64,000 bases of DNA from positions 4,154,001 to 4,218,000 of the forward strand of contig NZ_CP064653.1 in assembly GCF_015711015.1 (NCBI RefSeq), written 5' to 3'. The DNA comes from Methylomonas sp. LL1 (GTDB lineage: Bacteria; Pseudomonadota; Gammaproteobacteria; Methylococcales; Methylomonadaceae). A model generated the notes under the pieces. That model saw only the letters and a program-made list of their open reading frames with translations. It made no database searches and was not told the origin of the DNA. This document shows, piece by piece, positions 44,567 to 54,557 of the stretch; positions within the stretch are counted from its first letter, which is position 1, and every line of letters starts with the position of its first letter. Position numbers and translations under genes: made by a program.

Positions 44567-46167
44567 GCGGGCTTCCTGCTGAATAGACGGCGTTGCTCCA
44601 CTTGGTCGCGAAAATGATCGATGCCGTACTTGCGTCCCAGCAACACCAGCAAGTCGCCATGGCGCAGGATGAAGCGCGCTTCCGGATTGAAATAAAAGTG
44701 CTGTTGTTTGACCTGATATTTATTCTTGTGCTTCAGATGTATCGGATTGTCGCTGATCACGCCGAGTAAAGTCAGCTTGCGCTGCTGTAAATCCAGTTGG
44801 CCGATTTGTTGGTTATCCAGCGCCGATTTTTCGCTGACCAATACCGATTCCATCACAATATCGGTCCGATTATGCAGGATGCCGGAAATTGCCTCGAACG
44901 CCACCGGTTGGCCGACGAATTCCGCCGCCAGCAAACCGGCAATCTCGAACGGCCTGATCACATTATCCGCGCCGGCCTGATACAGCTTGTTGACGTTATC
45001 GTGCCGGTTGGCGCGGGAAATGATCCGCAGGTTTTTATTCAGATGGCGGCTGGTCAAGGTAATGTAGACATTGATCACGTCGTCGCCGGTGATACAAAGA
45101 ATGGCGTTCGCCCCCCGGCAAATGCCGGCATTCATTAATACTTCGTTGTGGCTGGCATCGCTTTCAATTGCCAGATAACCGCGTTTTTTGGCCAGCGCGA
45201 TTCTTTGCGGGATTTTATCTATCACCACGAACTGTTGCCGTTCGTCGTGCAAATGGCGGGCGATTTCCTGACCAACCCTGCCGAAACCGCAAATGATGAT
45301 GAAATTGTCGTAGCGCTCAAGTTCGGCATAGACCCTACTTTCGTGTACCGACAGCATTTTTTCGCTGAACGCGGCGATCAGGATGGAGGTAAAAAACGAC
45401 AACACGCCCAAACTAGCCAATATCAGAAAAATCGTCACCCAGCGGCCGCCGGTGGTTTGCGGGGTGATGTCGCCGAAACCGACCGTGGCCAGCGTGACGA
45501 TGGTCCAGTAAAAAGCGTCAAACAGGTTCTTGATGCCGCTGCCGACGGCTTGGTATTCGAACATGTAAATCGACACGCTGGCGATGAATACCAGAAAACA
45601 GGTGAATATCAGCAGCGTGATTAGTTCAAAGCGTTTGCCGGCCAGCGCATCGGCAAATAATTTGGCGCTATCGGAATAGCGGAATAGTTTGAACAGCCGG
45701 AAAATGATGAAGATGCGCAATATATCCAGTGGCCGATAGCTGGGCAAAATAGCCAGGATGTCGATAATCGCGAACGGCGACGAGATATATTCCAGATCCC
45801 TGATTATCGCCTTCCTGAAAACGCCGGCCAGATTGAAGTCCAGATTCAGATACAGGGCTTTCTCGTATTCCTCGATGATGACTTTATAGGTGTCCGAATA
45901 AATCCAGCCCCTGACGAAATATTCGACGATGAACACCAGCAGAATGGCCAGTTCGAAATAGCCGCCCATCTTGCTGTCGGCGTGTTCGATGTCGTAAATC
46001 AGAAAAATGACGCTCAAGATCAACAGGCAGATCATCGTGGCGTCGAAATATTTCTTTTTGCGGCTATGGCTGTTTTCCAGCAGGTCGTAAAAAAACAGCT
46101 TGGCTGTCCGATACCAGTCGGCCGATTTTAGGTAATACGAGCAATAAACGATCAGTTTGGCGAGCAT
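44563..46167 (-). CDS. Six-TM potassium channel with RCK domain (Kch-like)
   Basis: A 534-residue voltage-gated-like potassium channel. The membrane part has six segments; the fourth is rich in spaced Arg/Lys (RIFIIFRLFKLFR). A pore loop with the selectivity filter TVGFGD follows (about residue 230), then the inner helix. The cytoplasmic RCK domain starts at IICGFGRVGQEIARHL (about 290), with VVIDK for dinucleotide binding, and ends in a TrkA-C part (GDLLVLLGRKYGIDHF). It is co-transcribed with the smaller RCK protein and, upstream, an SDR and a radical SAM gene. Confidence 0.93.
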   Translation of the reverse strand: MLAKLIVYCSYYLKSADWYRTAKLFFYDLLENSHSRKKKYFDATMICLLILSVIFLIYDIEHADSKMGGYFELAILLVFIVEYFVRGWIYSDTYKVIIEEYEKALYLNLDFNLAGVFRKAIIRDLEYISSPFAIIDILAILPSYRPLDILRIFIIFRLFKLFRYSDSAKLFADALAGKRFELITLLIFTCFLVFIASVSIYMFEYQAVGSGIKNLFDAFYWTIVTLATVGFGDITPQTTGGRWVTIFLILASLGVLSFFTSILIAAFSEKMLSVHESRVYAELERYDNFIIICGFGRVGQEIARHLHDERQQFVVIDKIPQRIALAKKRGYLAIESDASHNEVLMNAGICRGANAILCITGDDVINVYITLTSRHLNKNLRIISRANRHDNVNKLYQAGADNVIRPFEIAGLLAAEFVGQPVAFEAISGILHNRTDIVMESVLVSEKSALDNQQIGQLDLQQRKLTLLGVISDNPIHLKHKNKYQVKQQHFYFNPEARFILRHGDLLVLLGRKYGIDHFRDQVEQRRLFSRKPA

Positions 46168-46172
46168 CAGGG

Positions 46173-46886
46173 TTATTTCTTAAATTCGATCACTTTGTTG
46201 GGCGGGCTCAGATTGATTTCGTCGATCGCGCAATGGTTGCCGGCTTGCAGGATGTAGACGACGGCGTCGGCAACATCGCCGGCCAGCAGGGCTTGGCCGG
46301 ACTGTTTGCCGGGCGCGAACGCCAAAGTCTCGAAAAACGCGGTATCGACCATGCCCGGATTGACTAGCGACACCCGCACCGGACTCTTGCCGCATTCGTC
46401 GCGCAAGGCCTGGCTGAAGCCGCGCAATGCAAACTTGCTGGCGCAATAAATACTACCGTTGCGGCTGCCTTTCAAGGCCGCTTCCGAACCGATATAAACC
46501 AGATTGGCGTGCGACTTTTGCTTTAATTTTGGCAATAGCGCCCGCGTCAAATAGGCTTGGGCGGTGAAATTGACCGTCATCAAGGCTTCGATTTGCTGAT
46601 AGGAAAACTGTTCCAGTCCGCCGAATTGGCCGTAACCGGCGGCGAACACCACGGCATCCAGTTCCGGAAAATCCTGTTGAATTTGTTTGGCAACCGTTGG
46701 AATGTCCGGCAACTTGGCCAGATCCAGTTCGACACAGCTAAACGCCGGATGAGGCCGGCTAAAGCGCCGGCAGTCCCTGGATATGCCGATTACGCCATGA
46801 CCTTGAATCAGCAAGCGCCGGGCAATGGCCCGGCCGATGCCGGAACTGGCTCCGGTCACCAGCACCGTACGCTTTACAGGACGCAT
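46173..46886 (-). CDS. Short-chain dehydrogenase/reductase
   Basis: A 237-residue SDR with the cofactor motif TGASSGIG (about residues 10-17), the NAG-like AAGYG and the catalytic Ser and Tyr-x-x-x-Lys (IGSEA, YCASK). The cofactor is probably NADP because an Arg follows the second strand (ISRDCRR). The substrate is unknown. Its start overlaps the end of the upstream radical SAM gene by 13 bases, and it ends 5 bases before the potassium channel gene, so all four genes appear to form one operon. Confidence 0.92.
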   Translation of the reverse strand: MRPVKRTVLVTGASSGIGRAIARRLLIQGHGVIGISRDCRRFSRPHPAFSCVELDLAKLPDIPTVAKQIQQDFPELDAVVFAAGYGQFGGLEQFSYQQIEALMTVNFTAQAYLTRALLPKLKQKSHANLVYIGSEAALKGSRNGSIYCASKFALRGFSQALRDECGKSPVRVSLVNPGMVDTAFFETLAFAPGKQSGQALLAGDVADAVVYILQAGNHCAIDEINLSPPNKVIEFKK

Positions 46887-47866
46887 GGGAAAAACTTGGT
46901 CCGCGGGATGTATTCGAGCAGCATCGCCGTGCAGTCGGCCATCATCGCCCCCTCCAGGTCCGCACGGTAAGACACCATGCCGGACGCGGTTTGCAGCGGG
47001 CTGGCAAACAGTTTTTCGTCGGGATACAGCTTGTGGATTTTTTTGAAATATTGCTCCGGCAGGCGAAACACGCCCAAGCTGGCCGAATGCAAGGTTTCGG
47101 CATTGATAACGGCAAACACCTGCTCGAATAAGTCCCGATATTGCCGGCGATAATCATGCTGATAAATCAATGGGTCGAAACGCAAGCCGATTTGCCAACC
47201 TTGCTGCTGTAACTTGGCTGCGGCTTCGATACGTTTGGCGACACTCGGCGCCCTGGCTTCCACTTTGTCGGCCACCGTCTCCGGCGACAGGCTAAAGGCC
47301 ACGATACAACGCGGGACCACGGCGCGATTCAACAGGCTTCTGATCTGGGTGCTCTTGGTGCGCAACTCTAGCCAGGCATTCGGCAGTTCGGCAAACAGCG
47401 GTAAAAAAGCCTGGGCGAAGCCGGTTACCGGTTCGAACGCCAGGCTATCGCAATCGTAGCCGGAGAAAAAATACACCTCGCTGTCCGGCGTTTCCCGGCA
47501 AGTTTCCCGGATTTGTTGCTGAAAATCCTCGTAATTCACGAACAACACGTAATTGGCCGACTGGTACATGCCTTGCAAAAAACAATAGCGGCAATCGTAC
47601 AGGCAGTTGAGCATGTGCGAGAAATAGTAATTACGTTCACCGCCTATGCCGTAGCCGGCCGGTGCCGGTAACACGAATTTTTGGTGCTTCCGCGCTAATA
47701 TCAACGCCGGGTGCTGTTTTTGCAGGCGGAAATTCTGCGCCTTGGGATTGAACACCTCGCCGTAACGTTCGCAGGCTATCACTCGCGCGTCCGGAAAGCG
47801 GGCGCGTACCGCCTCGGCATGCGGATGCGCGGCAACGGCGTTTTCGATGTAAAGGGAGGTTATCAC
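46874..47866 (-). CDS. Spore photoproduct lyase-like radical SAM protein
   Basis: A 330-residue radical SAM protein with the Fe-S motif CLYDCRYC (CxxxCxxC, about residues 91-98). It matches the SplB family in the surrounding YGIGGERNYYFSHMLNCLYDCRYC region and in the N-terminal SLYIE and CERYGEVFNPKAQNFRLQKQHPALILA. In spore formers this enzyme repairs the spore photoproduct in DNA, but this organism should not sporulate. The GTG start at 47866 fits the family's MIxxLYIE start; a TTG at 47914 is less likely. It heads an operon with an SDR and potassium channel genes. Confidence 0.85.
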   Translation of the reverse strand: MITSLYIENAVAAHPHAEAVRARFPDARVIACERYGEVFNPKAQNFRLQKQHPALILARKHQKFVLPAPAGYGIGGERNYYFSHMLNCLYDCRYCFLQGMYQSANYVLFVNYEDFQQQIRETCRETPDSEVYFFSGYDCDSLAFEPVTGFAQAFLPLFAELPNAWLELRTKSTQIRSLLNRAVVPRCIVAFSLSPETVADKVEARAPSVAKRIEAAAKLQQQGWQIGLRFDPLIYQHDYRRQYRDLFEQVFAVINAETLHSASLGVFRLPEQYFKKIHKLYPDEKLFASPLQTASGMVSYRADLEGAMMADCTAMLLEYIPRTKFFPCVL

Positions 47867-48036
47867 TCTGAAGACGGCGGATAAAAAAGCATTGAGGGCA
47901 TTATAAGTGACCAACCGTTATTCAGCATTGGTGGAAGGCGAAGATGCATGGATAAAGGGCGGATGCGCGGTTTATGTCTCTGGCCTTATACACAACAAAC
48001 CATCATCATGTTCGAACGTTCAGGCTCGATTGTGTG

Positions 48037-48507
48037 CTAGCGGCAGTGTGCTCCGGGAAAGCCCAGTTGCTTCCAGGCTTCGTACAGTACGATGGATACC
48101 GTGTTGGACAGGTTCAGGCTGCGGCTTTCCTGGCGCATCGGCAAATACAGCTTCAATTCAGCAGGATGTTGGTTCAGAAACTCCGCCGGCAATCCGCGCG
48201 ATTCCGGGCCGAATAATAGGGCGTCTCCGGTCTGAAACTTAATCTTGCTGTAGTTCTGGCTGCCCTTGGTGGTCAGCGCGAACAAGTGTTTGGGTTTGGC
48301 CCGCTCGACATAATCGGTTAACGAGGCATATTGCCTGACGCTGACCCACTCATGGTAATCCAGTCCCGCCCGGCGCAGGCGCTTGTCGTCCAGTTCGAAA
48401 CCGAGCGGCTGAATTAGATGCAGATGTGCGCCGGTATTGGCGCACAAGCGGATGATATTGCCCGTGTTTGCCGGTATCTCGGGTTCGAACAGGACAATAT
48501 CCAGCAT
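48037..48507 (-). CDS. trmL: tRNA (cytidine(34)-2'-O)-methyltransferase TrmL
   Basis: SPOUT-family enzyme that methylates the wobble ribose of tRNA-Leu. The 156-residue protein shows the typical [26 protein letters not shown] start, the [11 protein letters not shown] motif and the C-terminal trefoil-knot segment [27 protein letters not shown]. Length is normal. Its start is 3 bases from the end of the upstream glgP gene, so they may be co-transcribed. The 3' gap to the radical SAM gene (about 170 bases) holds nothing obvious. Confidence 0.95.
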   Translation of the reverse strand: MLDIVLFEPEIPANTGNIIRLCANTGAHLHLIQPLGFELDDKRLRRAGLDYHEWVSVRQYASLTDYVERAKPKHLFALTTKGSQNYSKIKFQTGDALLFGPESRGLPAEFLNQHPAELKLYLPMRQESRSLNLSNTVSIVLYEAWKQLGFPGAHCR

Positions 48508-48510
48508 CGA

Positions 48511-51015
48511 TTATTTGCTGTTCACGTCGATGGGCGACAGTTTCCAGATCTCGCGATTGTAATCGGCAATCGTGCGATCGGTGGAAAACTTGCCGCTGGC
48601 CGCCGTATTGATGATGCTCATTTTGGTCCAGTATTCCTGGTCGCGCCAAGCTTGATCGACTCTTCGCTGCGCATCGACATAGCTGCGGAAATCGGCGATA
48701 GTCATCCATGGATCGTGCGGACTTTTGATCGATCCGATCACGTCATCGAAAATACCCGGCTCGAACTGGTTAAAATGACCGCATTCCAACAAACGCATCA
48801 CGCCCTGCAAATCGGGATCCTGGTCGATGTAGGTTTGCGGGTTGTAATAAGGGCGCAAGGCTTCGACTTCCGCTTCGGTCAGGCCGAATAAAAAGAAATT
48901 TTCCTCGCCCACTTCCTCGCGAATCTCGATATTGGCGCCATCCAAGGTGCCGATGGTCAACGAGCCGTTCATCATGAATTTCATGTTGCCGGTGCCCGAT
49001 GCTTCCTTGCCGGCGGTCGAGATTTGCTCGGACAGATCCGCTCCCGGACAGATTTTTTCCATCGCCGACACCCGGTAATTGGGTAGGAAAACCAGCTTAA
49101 GCTTGTCGCCGACCTCGGGATCGTTGTTAATCACGCTGGCCACGTTATTGATCAGTTTGATGATTTTTTTCGCCATTACATAACCCGGCGCGGCCTTGCC
49201 GCCGATCAGCACGCAGCGGTCTACCCAGTTCTGGGTGTCGCCACGCTTGAGCCGGTCATAAAGGTGAATCACGTGCAGCACATTCAGAATCTGCCGCTTG
49301 TATTCGTGTATCCGTTTGACTTGCACGTCGAACAACGCTTCCACATTGATTTCGATATCCAGCTCGGCCTTTTTGAAATCGACCAGACGCTGTTTGCTGG
49401 CTTGATTCAAATCCCGCCATTTTTTTCTGAATGCGGCATTTTCCGCATAAGGCTTGAGCTTGGCTAATTGCGACAAATCGGTAATCCAGCCATCGCCTAT
49501 GGTTTCGGTAATAAACTCGGCCAATTCCGGATTACAGCCCGCCAGCCAACGCCGGGGGGTGACGCCATTGGTTTTGTTATTGAACTTATGCGGCCACAAT
49601 TCGTAGAAATCCTTGAACAGGCCTTCCTTCAGCAGTTTGGAATGCAATTCGGCCACGCCGTTTACCGAAAAGCTGCCGACGATGGCTAGAAACGCCATCC
49701 GTACTTGCTTGACATGACCTTCTTCGATCAGCGACATTCTGGCCATGCGTTCGCCGTCGCCCGGCCAACGGGCGGAGACTTCGGCCATGAAATGGGCGTT
49801 GATGTCGAAAATAATTTCCATCAGCCGCGGCAACAAGTGCTGCATCAGATTAACCGACCATTTTTCCAGCGCTTCAGGCAGCAGGGTGTGGTTGGTGTAG
49901 GCCATGGTTTCGCAGGTGATTTTCCAAGCTTCGTTCCACTGCAAGCCATGAATATCCATCAGTAGTCGCATCAATTCGGCGACGGCGATACTGGGATGGG
50001 TATCGTTCAATTGAAAGCAGTTTTTCTCGGCAAACTTGGAAAAATTGCGGCCATGGCGGCCGATCCAGTTGGCGAGCACGTCCTGCAAACTGGCCGAAGC
50101 CAGCAGATATTGCTGTTGCAGGCGCAAGGCCTTGCCGTTTTCGTTGGCGTCGTTGGGATACAACACCATCGTGATATTTTCCGCGGTATTTTTTTGCGCC
50201 ACCGCTTCGGCATAATCGCCGGCATTGAATTCTTGCAGATTGAATTCCTCGGTGGCGATGGCTTTCCATAAACGTAGAGTATTGACCGTGCCGTTCCGGT
50301 AACCCGGTACCGGCGTGTCGTAGGGCATCGCCAATACGTCATGGGTATCGGTCCAGCTGGTTCGTTTGTGTCCGTTTTCGTCGATATGGGATTGAGTTCT
50401 GCCGCCGAATTTGACCCGGGTCATGTACTCCGGACGTTCGATTTCCCAGATGTTGCCGTTGCGTAGCCAATGATCGGGCTTTTCGACTTGTTCGCCATTG
50501 ACGATTTCCTGGGCGAACATGCCGTATTCATAACGCAAACCGTAGCCGGTGACCGGCAGTTGCAGCGTGGCGCAGCTATCGACGAAACAGGCCGCCAGCC
50601 TACCCAGGCCACCGTTGCCCAAACCGGCGTCGGGCTCGCTCTCCATCAGTTCCTCGGCTTCCAAGCCCATATCGTATAAGGCTTTATTGACTTCGTCGTC
50701 TATCCCGAGATTCAACATGGCATTGCTCAATGAGCGGCCCATCAAAAACTCCATCGACAAGTAGAAGGCTTTCTTGCAATCTTCGTCGCGATAGACGTTA
50801 TAGGTTTTTTTCCAGCGTTCGACCAGGCGATCGCTGATCGCCAGCGACAAGGCTTCGTAGGCATAATGCGGAGAACGGCAGTTCTCGTCACGACCCAGGC
50901 GATGGCTGTAGTAGTGCTTGAAATCGGCGGTGATATGTTTCTTTTCCATTCCCAGCTTGGGAAGCTTGGTGATGTCGGATTTCGGGCTGCTTTTGCTAAA
51001 GACTTTATGTGGCAT
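48511..51015 (-). CDS. glgP: Glycogen phosphorylase
   Basis: Releases glucose-1-phosphate from glycogen by phosphorolysis with pyridoxal phosphate. The 834-residue protein has normal length. It shows GNGGLGRLAACFVDS in the N-terminal half, the LPVTGYGLRYEYG segment, and the cofactor Lys in EASGTGNMKFMMNG followed by GTLDGANIEI. No other glycogen gene is adjacent. A GH15/phosphorylase-kinase-like gene at the right edge of the window may belong to the same metabolism. Downstream of it on the same strand is trmL. Confidence 0.97.
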   Translation of the reverse strand: MPHKVFSKSSPKSDITKLPKLGMEKKHITADFKHYYSHRLGRDENCRSPHYAYEALSLAISDRLVERWKKTYNVYRDEDCKKAFYLSMEFLMGRSLSNAMLNLGIDDEVNKALYDMGLEAEELMESEPDAGLGNGGLGRLAACFVDSCATLQLPVTGYGLRYEYGMFAQEIVNGEQVEKPDHWLRNGNIWEIERPEYMTRVKFGGRTQSHIDENGHKRTSWTDTHDVLAMPYDTPVPGYRNGTVNTLRLWKAIATEEFNLQEFNAGDYAEAVAQKNTAENITMVLYPNDANENGKALRLQQQYLLASASLQDVLANWIGRHGRNFSKFAEKNCFQLNDTHPSIAVAELMRLLMDIHGLQWNEAWKITCETMAYTNHTLLPEALEKWSVNLMQHLLPRLMEIIFDINAHFMAEVSARWPGDGERMARMSLIEEGHVKQVRMAFLAIVGSFSVNGVAELHSKLLKEGLFKDFYELWPHKFNNKTNGVTPRRWLAGCNPELAEFITETIGDGWITDLSQLAKLKPYAENAAFRKKWRDLNQASKQRLVDFKKAELDIEINVEALFDVQVKRIHEYKRQILNVLHVIHLYDRLKRGDTQNWVDRCVLIGGKAAPGYVMAKKIIKLINNVASVINNDPEVGDKLKLVFLPNYRVSAMEKICPGADLSEQISTAGKEASGTGNMKFMMNGSLTIGTLDGANIEIREEVGEENFFLFGLTEAEVEALRPYYNPQTYIDQDPDLQGVMRLLECGHFNQFEPGIFDDVIGSIKSPHDPWMTIADFRSYVDAQRRVDQAWRDQEYWTKMSIINTAASGKFSTDRTIADYNREIWKLSPIDVNSK

Positions 51016-51168
51016 CGTTTTACCCTTCAGGTAGTGGATAAATGAGTTTTGAAACCAACTGGCGCGCCACGCCGGTTCGAATAACCCGCGCGTCTATATC
51101 ACCCGCGAAACCGGCCGGGATTCATGGCGATTATGTGAAAAATTATACCCGTCACCCATCGCAAGATA

Positions 51169-51214
51169 CCGCCACCGGCGCGGAGCCTGATACCAGGCTC
51201 CGCGCCGGTGGCGG
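51169..51214. repeat. Perfect 46-base inverted repeat between secA and glgP
   Basis: Two 21-base GC-rich arms (51169-51189 and 51194-51214) pair perfectly around ATAC. It lies about 40 bases after the end of secA. No T-run follows on either strand, so it could be a terminator of secA transcription, an mRNA-stabilising hairpin or a dispersed repeat. Confidence 0.8.
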
Positions 51215-51254
51215 CGAATTTCCAGTGTTGGGTAAGTGTATTTCCAAAAAAGGC

Positions 51255-53990
51255 TTAACTCAATTTGCCATGGCAATGTTTGTATTTTTTACCCGATCCG
51301 CATGGGCAGGCATCATTCCGGCCAACCTTATGGCCGTTTCTGATAAAGGGTTGCTCGCCGGCGATAGGTTCGGCGGCGGCTTCTTCCTGCTCCTGTTCAA
51401 ACGCCGAATGGGCCTCGGCATGTTCGTAATGCATTTCCATCGGCGCTTGCCGTTGCTCGTCTATCGCTTGCACATCCTCTTCGCGGGAGACTTGCACCTT
51501 GGCCAAAATGGTCACGACTTCCGATTTGAGGTGATCCAGCAGGCTGTTGAACATTTCAAACGCTTCGCGCTTGTATTCCTGCTTGGGGTCTTTCTGCGCA
51601 TAACCGCGCAAATGGATGCCTTGGCGCAGTTGATCCATTGCCGCCAGATGTTCTTTCCAGCTATTGTCCAAGACTTGCAGCATCACCGATTTTTCGAAGT
51701 GTCTGATCACGTCGGTACCGATGCTGTCAGCCTTGGCCTTGCTGTCCTGCTCGGCTTTTTCCACGATTAATTTGCGTAATTTGGCTTCGTTCAAATTACG
51801 GTCTTGATCCAGCATTTCGGCAATCGGCAACTGCAGATTCAAGTCTTGTTGCAGATACAATTCCAGGCCGCGAATGTCCCACTGTTCTTCCATGGTTTTG
51901 GGTGGAATGAACTGGGTGATCGCATCGTTGATGATGTCGGCGCGTATTGCGGAAATGATGTCGCTGATGTCCTCGGCCGCCATCAGTTCGTTACGTTGCG
52001 CGTAAATGACTTTACGCTGATCGTTGGCGACGTCGTCGTAGGCCAAAATTTCCTTACGAATATCGAAGTTGCGGCCTTCCACCTTGCGCTGGGCGCTCTC
52101 GATGGAGCGCGTCACCCAAGGATGCTCAATGGCTTCGCCTTCTTCCATGCCCAGTTTTTGCATCAGGCCTGCCACCCGCTCGGAGGCGAAAATCCGCATC
52201 AGGTCGTCTTGCAAAGACAAATAAAATCGCGAGGAACCCGGGTCGCCCTGGCGGCCTGACCGGCCCCTGAGCTGGTTGTCGATCCGTCGCGACTCATGCC
52301 GCTCGGAGCCGATCACATGCAGACCACCGGCGGCGATGACTTGCTCGTGCCTATCCAGCCAAGCGCCACGCACTTGCTCTTTTTCGGCGTCGCTGGCTTC
52401 CTCGCCCAATGCGGCCAGTTCGGCGCTCAGATTGCCGCCCAGTACAATATCGGTACCGCGGCCGGCCATGTTGGTGGCGATGGTGACCGCGCCCGGCATG
52501 CCGGCGTTTTCGACGATATGCGCCTCGCGTTCGTGTTGTTTGGCATTCAGCACTTCATGCGGAATATTGTGCTGATTCAACAAGCCGGAAATCAGCTCGG
52601 ATTTCTCGATCGAGGTGGTTCCCACCAACACCGGTTGTCCGCGCTTATGGCAATCCTTGATGTCCTCGATCACCGCATTGTATTTTTCCCGCGCCGACAG
52701 ATAGACCAAGTCGCCCATGTCCTTGCGGATCATCGGCCGGTGGGTCGGGATCACCACTACTTCCAGGCCGTAGATTTTGTTCAGCTCGAAGGCTTCGGTA
52801 TCGGCGGTGCCGGTCATGCCCGACAGTTTGGTATACAAGCGGAAATAATTCTGGAAGGTGATCGAGGCCAGGGTTTGGTTCTCGTTCTGAATAGTCACTC
52901 CTTCCTTGGCTTCTATCGCCTGATGCAGGCCTTCGGACCAGCGCCGGCCGGTCATCATCCGTCCGGTGAATTCGTCGACGATGATGATCTGATCGTTTCT
53001 GACCACATAATCGACATCTTTTTGAAACAGTACGTGTCCGCGCAATGAGGCGTTTAGATAGTGCATCAGACGGATATTGGCCGGATCGTACAGCGCCGTG
53101 CCTTCTTGGATCAAGCCTTGTTCGGCCAGCAGGTGCTCGACTCGCTCGTAGCCGGCCTCGGTTAAATGCACTTGGCGGGATTTTTCGTCGACGAAATAGT
53201 CGCCCGGCATTTGATCCTGCTTTTCCGGATCGTCGGCTTTTTCCTGTCTGGTTAAATAGGGAACGATCCGGTTGGTTTTTAGATAGATTTCGGTGCTGCC
53301 TTCGGCTTGTCCGGAAATGATCAGCGGCGTTCTGGCTTCGTCGATCAAAATCGAATCCACCTCGTCCACAATCGCAAAATGCAAGTCGCGTTGGACCTTT
53401 TGCTCCAGGCTGAACGCCATGTTGTCGCGTAAATAATCGAAACCGAATTCGTTGTTGGTGCCGTAGGTAATATCGGCGGCATAGGCGGTTTTGCGCTGAT
53501 CGTGATCCAGATCGCTGACGATTACGCCGGTAGTCAACCCCAGGAAGCCGTAGAGCTTGCCCATGGTTTCGGCGTCGCGTCGGGCCAGGTAATCGTTGAC
53601 GGTTACCACATGCACGCCGCGTCCCGGCAAGGCATTCAGGTAGGCGGCTAGCGTCGCCATCAGAGTTTTACCCTCGCCGGTTTTCATTTCGGCGATTTTG
53701 CCGCTATGCAAGACCATGCCGCCGATCAACTGCACATCGAAATGCCGCATGCCGAATACGCGGGTTGAGGCTTCACGCACCAGAGCAAAGGCTTCGGGTA
53801 TCAGGTTGTCGAGTTTTTCGCCTTGAGCCAGCCGGTCGCGAAAGGCTTGTGTTTTGGCTTTTAAGGCCTCGTCGGACAGCTTTTCATATTCGGTGGCCAA
53901 GGCATTGACTTTTTTGACCAGCTTGCGTTTTTTCTTGATCAGCCTGTCGTTACGGCTACCAACTACCAATTTAACCAGCTTACCCAGCAT
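51255..53990 (-). CDS. secA: Preprotein translocase ATPase SecA
   Basis: Motor ATPase that drives proteins through SecYEG. The 911-residue protein has Walker A MKTGEGKT (about residue 102), the [13 protein letters not shown] box, the preprotein-binding region and the second nucleotide domain ([10 protein letters not shown]). The C-terminus has the SecB/zinc-binding tail with [14 protein letters not shown]. The upstream neighbour is a large gap, and secM or lpxC are not seen. argJ-mutT, which follow secA in some gammaproteobacteria, are far away here. Confidence 0.97.
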   Translation of the reverse strand: MLGKLVKLVVGSRNDRLIKKKRKLVKKVNALATEYEKLSDEALKAKTQAFRDRLAQGEKLDNLIPEAFALVREASTRVFGMRHFDVQLIGGMVLHSGKIAEMKTGEGKTLMATLAAYLNALPGRGVHVVTVNDYLARRDAETMGKLYGFLGLTTGVIVSDLDHDQRKTAYAADITYGTNNEFGFDYLRDNMAFSLEQKVQRDLHFAIVDEVDSILIDEARTPLIISGQAEGSTEIYLKTNRIVPYLTRQEKADDPEKQDQMPGDYFVDEKSRQVHLTEAGYERVEHLLAEQGLIQEGTALYDPANIRLMHYLNASLRGHVLFQKDVDYVVRNDQIIIVDEFTGRMMTGRRWSEGLHQAIEAKEGVTIQNENQTLASITFQNYFRLYTKLSGMTGTADTEAFELNKIYGLEVVVIPTHRPMIRKDMGDLVYLSAREKYNAVIEDIKDCHKRGQPVLVGTTSIEKSELISGLLNQHNIPHEVLNAKQHEREAHIVENAGMPGAVTIATNMAGRGTDIVLGGNLSAELAALGEEASDAEKEQVRGAWLDRHEQVIAAGGLHVIGSERHESRRIDNQLRGRSGRQGDPGSSRFYLSLQDDLMRIFASERVAGLMQKLGMEEGEAIEHPWVTRSIESAQRKVEGRNFDIRKEILAYDDVANDQRKVIYAQRNELMAAEDISDIISAIRADIINDAITQFIPPKTMEEQWDIRGLELYLQQDLNLQLPIAEMLDQDRNLNEAKLRKLIVEKAEQDSKAKADSIGTDVIRHFEKSVMLQVLDNSWKEHLAAMDQLRQGIHLRGYAQKDPKQEYKREAFEMFNSLLDHLKSEVVTILAKVQVSREEDVQAIDEQRQAPMEMHYEHAEAHSAFEQEQEEAAAEPIAGEQPFIRNGHKVGRNDACPCGSGKKYKHCHGKLS

Positions 53991-54557
53991 GATACTTCCA
54001 GTGTGTGAGTGAATTCAAAGCGGAGGATTATAAACCCTATATTGCTCCTGTCGCTAGAAAACAACCCTTGCAATCAGGGGAATACGGTGTCTAAGCCTGC
54101 CGATAACGCGCTAGTTTTAGTCCTGAGCGGGCTTAGAGCCAAGTATGCAACAGTCCAACAGAGCTTCCATAATCGATTCATCCTCAAACGGTAAAATATT
54201 TCAGCAGTGGATTTTGGATAAAAATTTGGCCATCATTGCCTTATTTAATTGATCCGGGTTTTTGTTTGCCTAGCGTGGGTTTGCGGTTTGTTGACTATAA
54301 TTGCCGGGAAATGGCTGATTCCGGTAAGCCGATTCGCCTAAAAGGGCAATGGATTGTCGATGTGATAACCGCTCTAATAATGGTCGGTATGTTTCACGCC
54401 GTGGAGTGGGGGGATAATGCCGCTAAAACATATTTGGCCCAATAACTTTGCCGGTCTACGGTCATGGCAAAATTTCCAGCCTTTGAACTTAAAGCGCGAG
54501 CATAAGAACCCAAATAGAAGCGGGAATCAATTTAACAACCTAATTTCAGAGAACATC
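53991..54557. other. Large gap upstream of secA and the S8-like protein
   Basis: This 567-base gap between divergent genes must hold promoters for both. Two short open frames (from 54009 and 54236) lack convincing ribosome sites and family matches. The second ends in a single hydrophobic segment (VITALIMVGMFHAV) and could be a 44-residue membrane peptide starting at 54311, but support is weak. No hairpin of note or RNA gene was recognised. Confidence 0.4.

Noticed and set aside
54009..54194. Small open frame upstream of secA
   Set aside because: No ribosome site, and no similarity recognised.
54236..54445. Small open frame with a hydrophobic segment
   Set aside because: No convincing start signal. 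A 44-residue version is possible but not supported enough to list as a gene.
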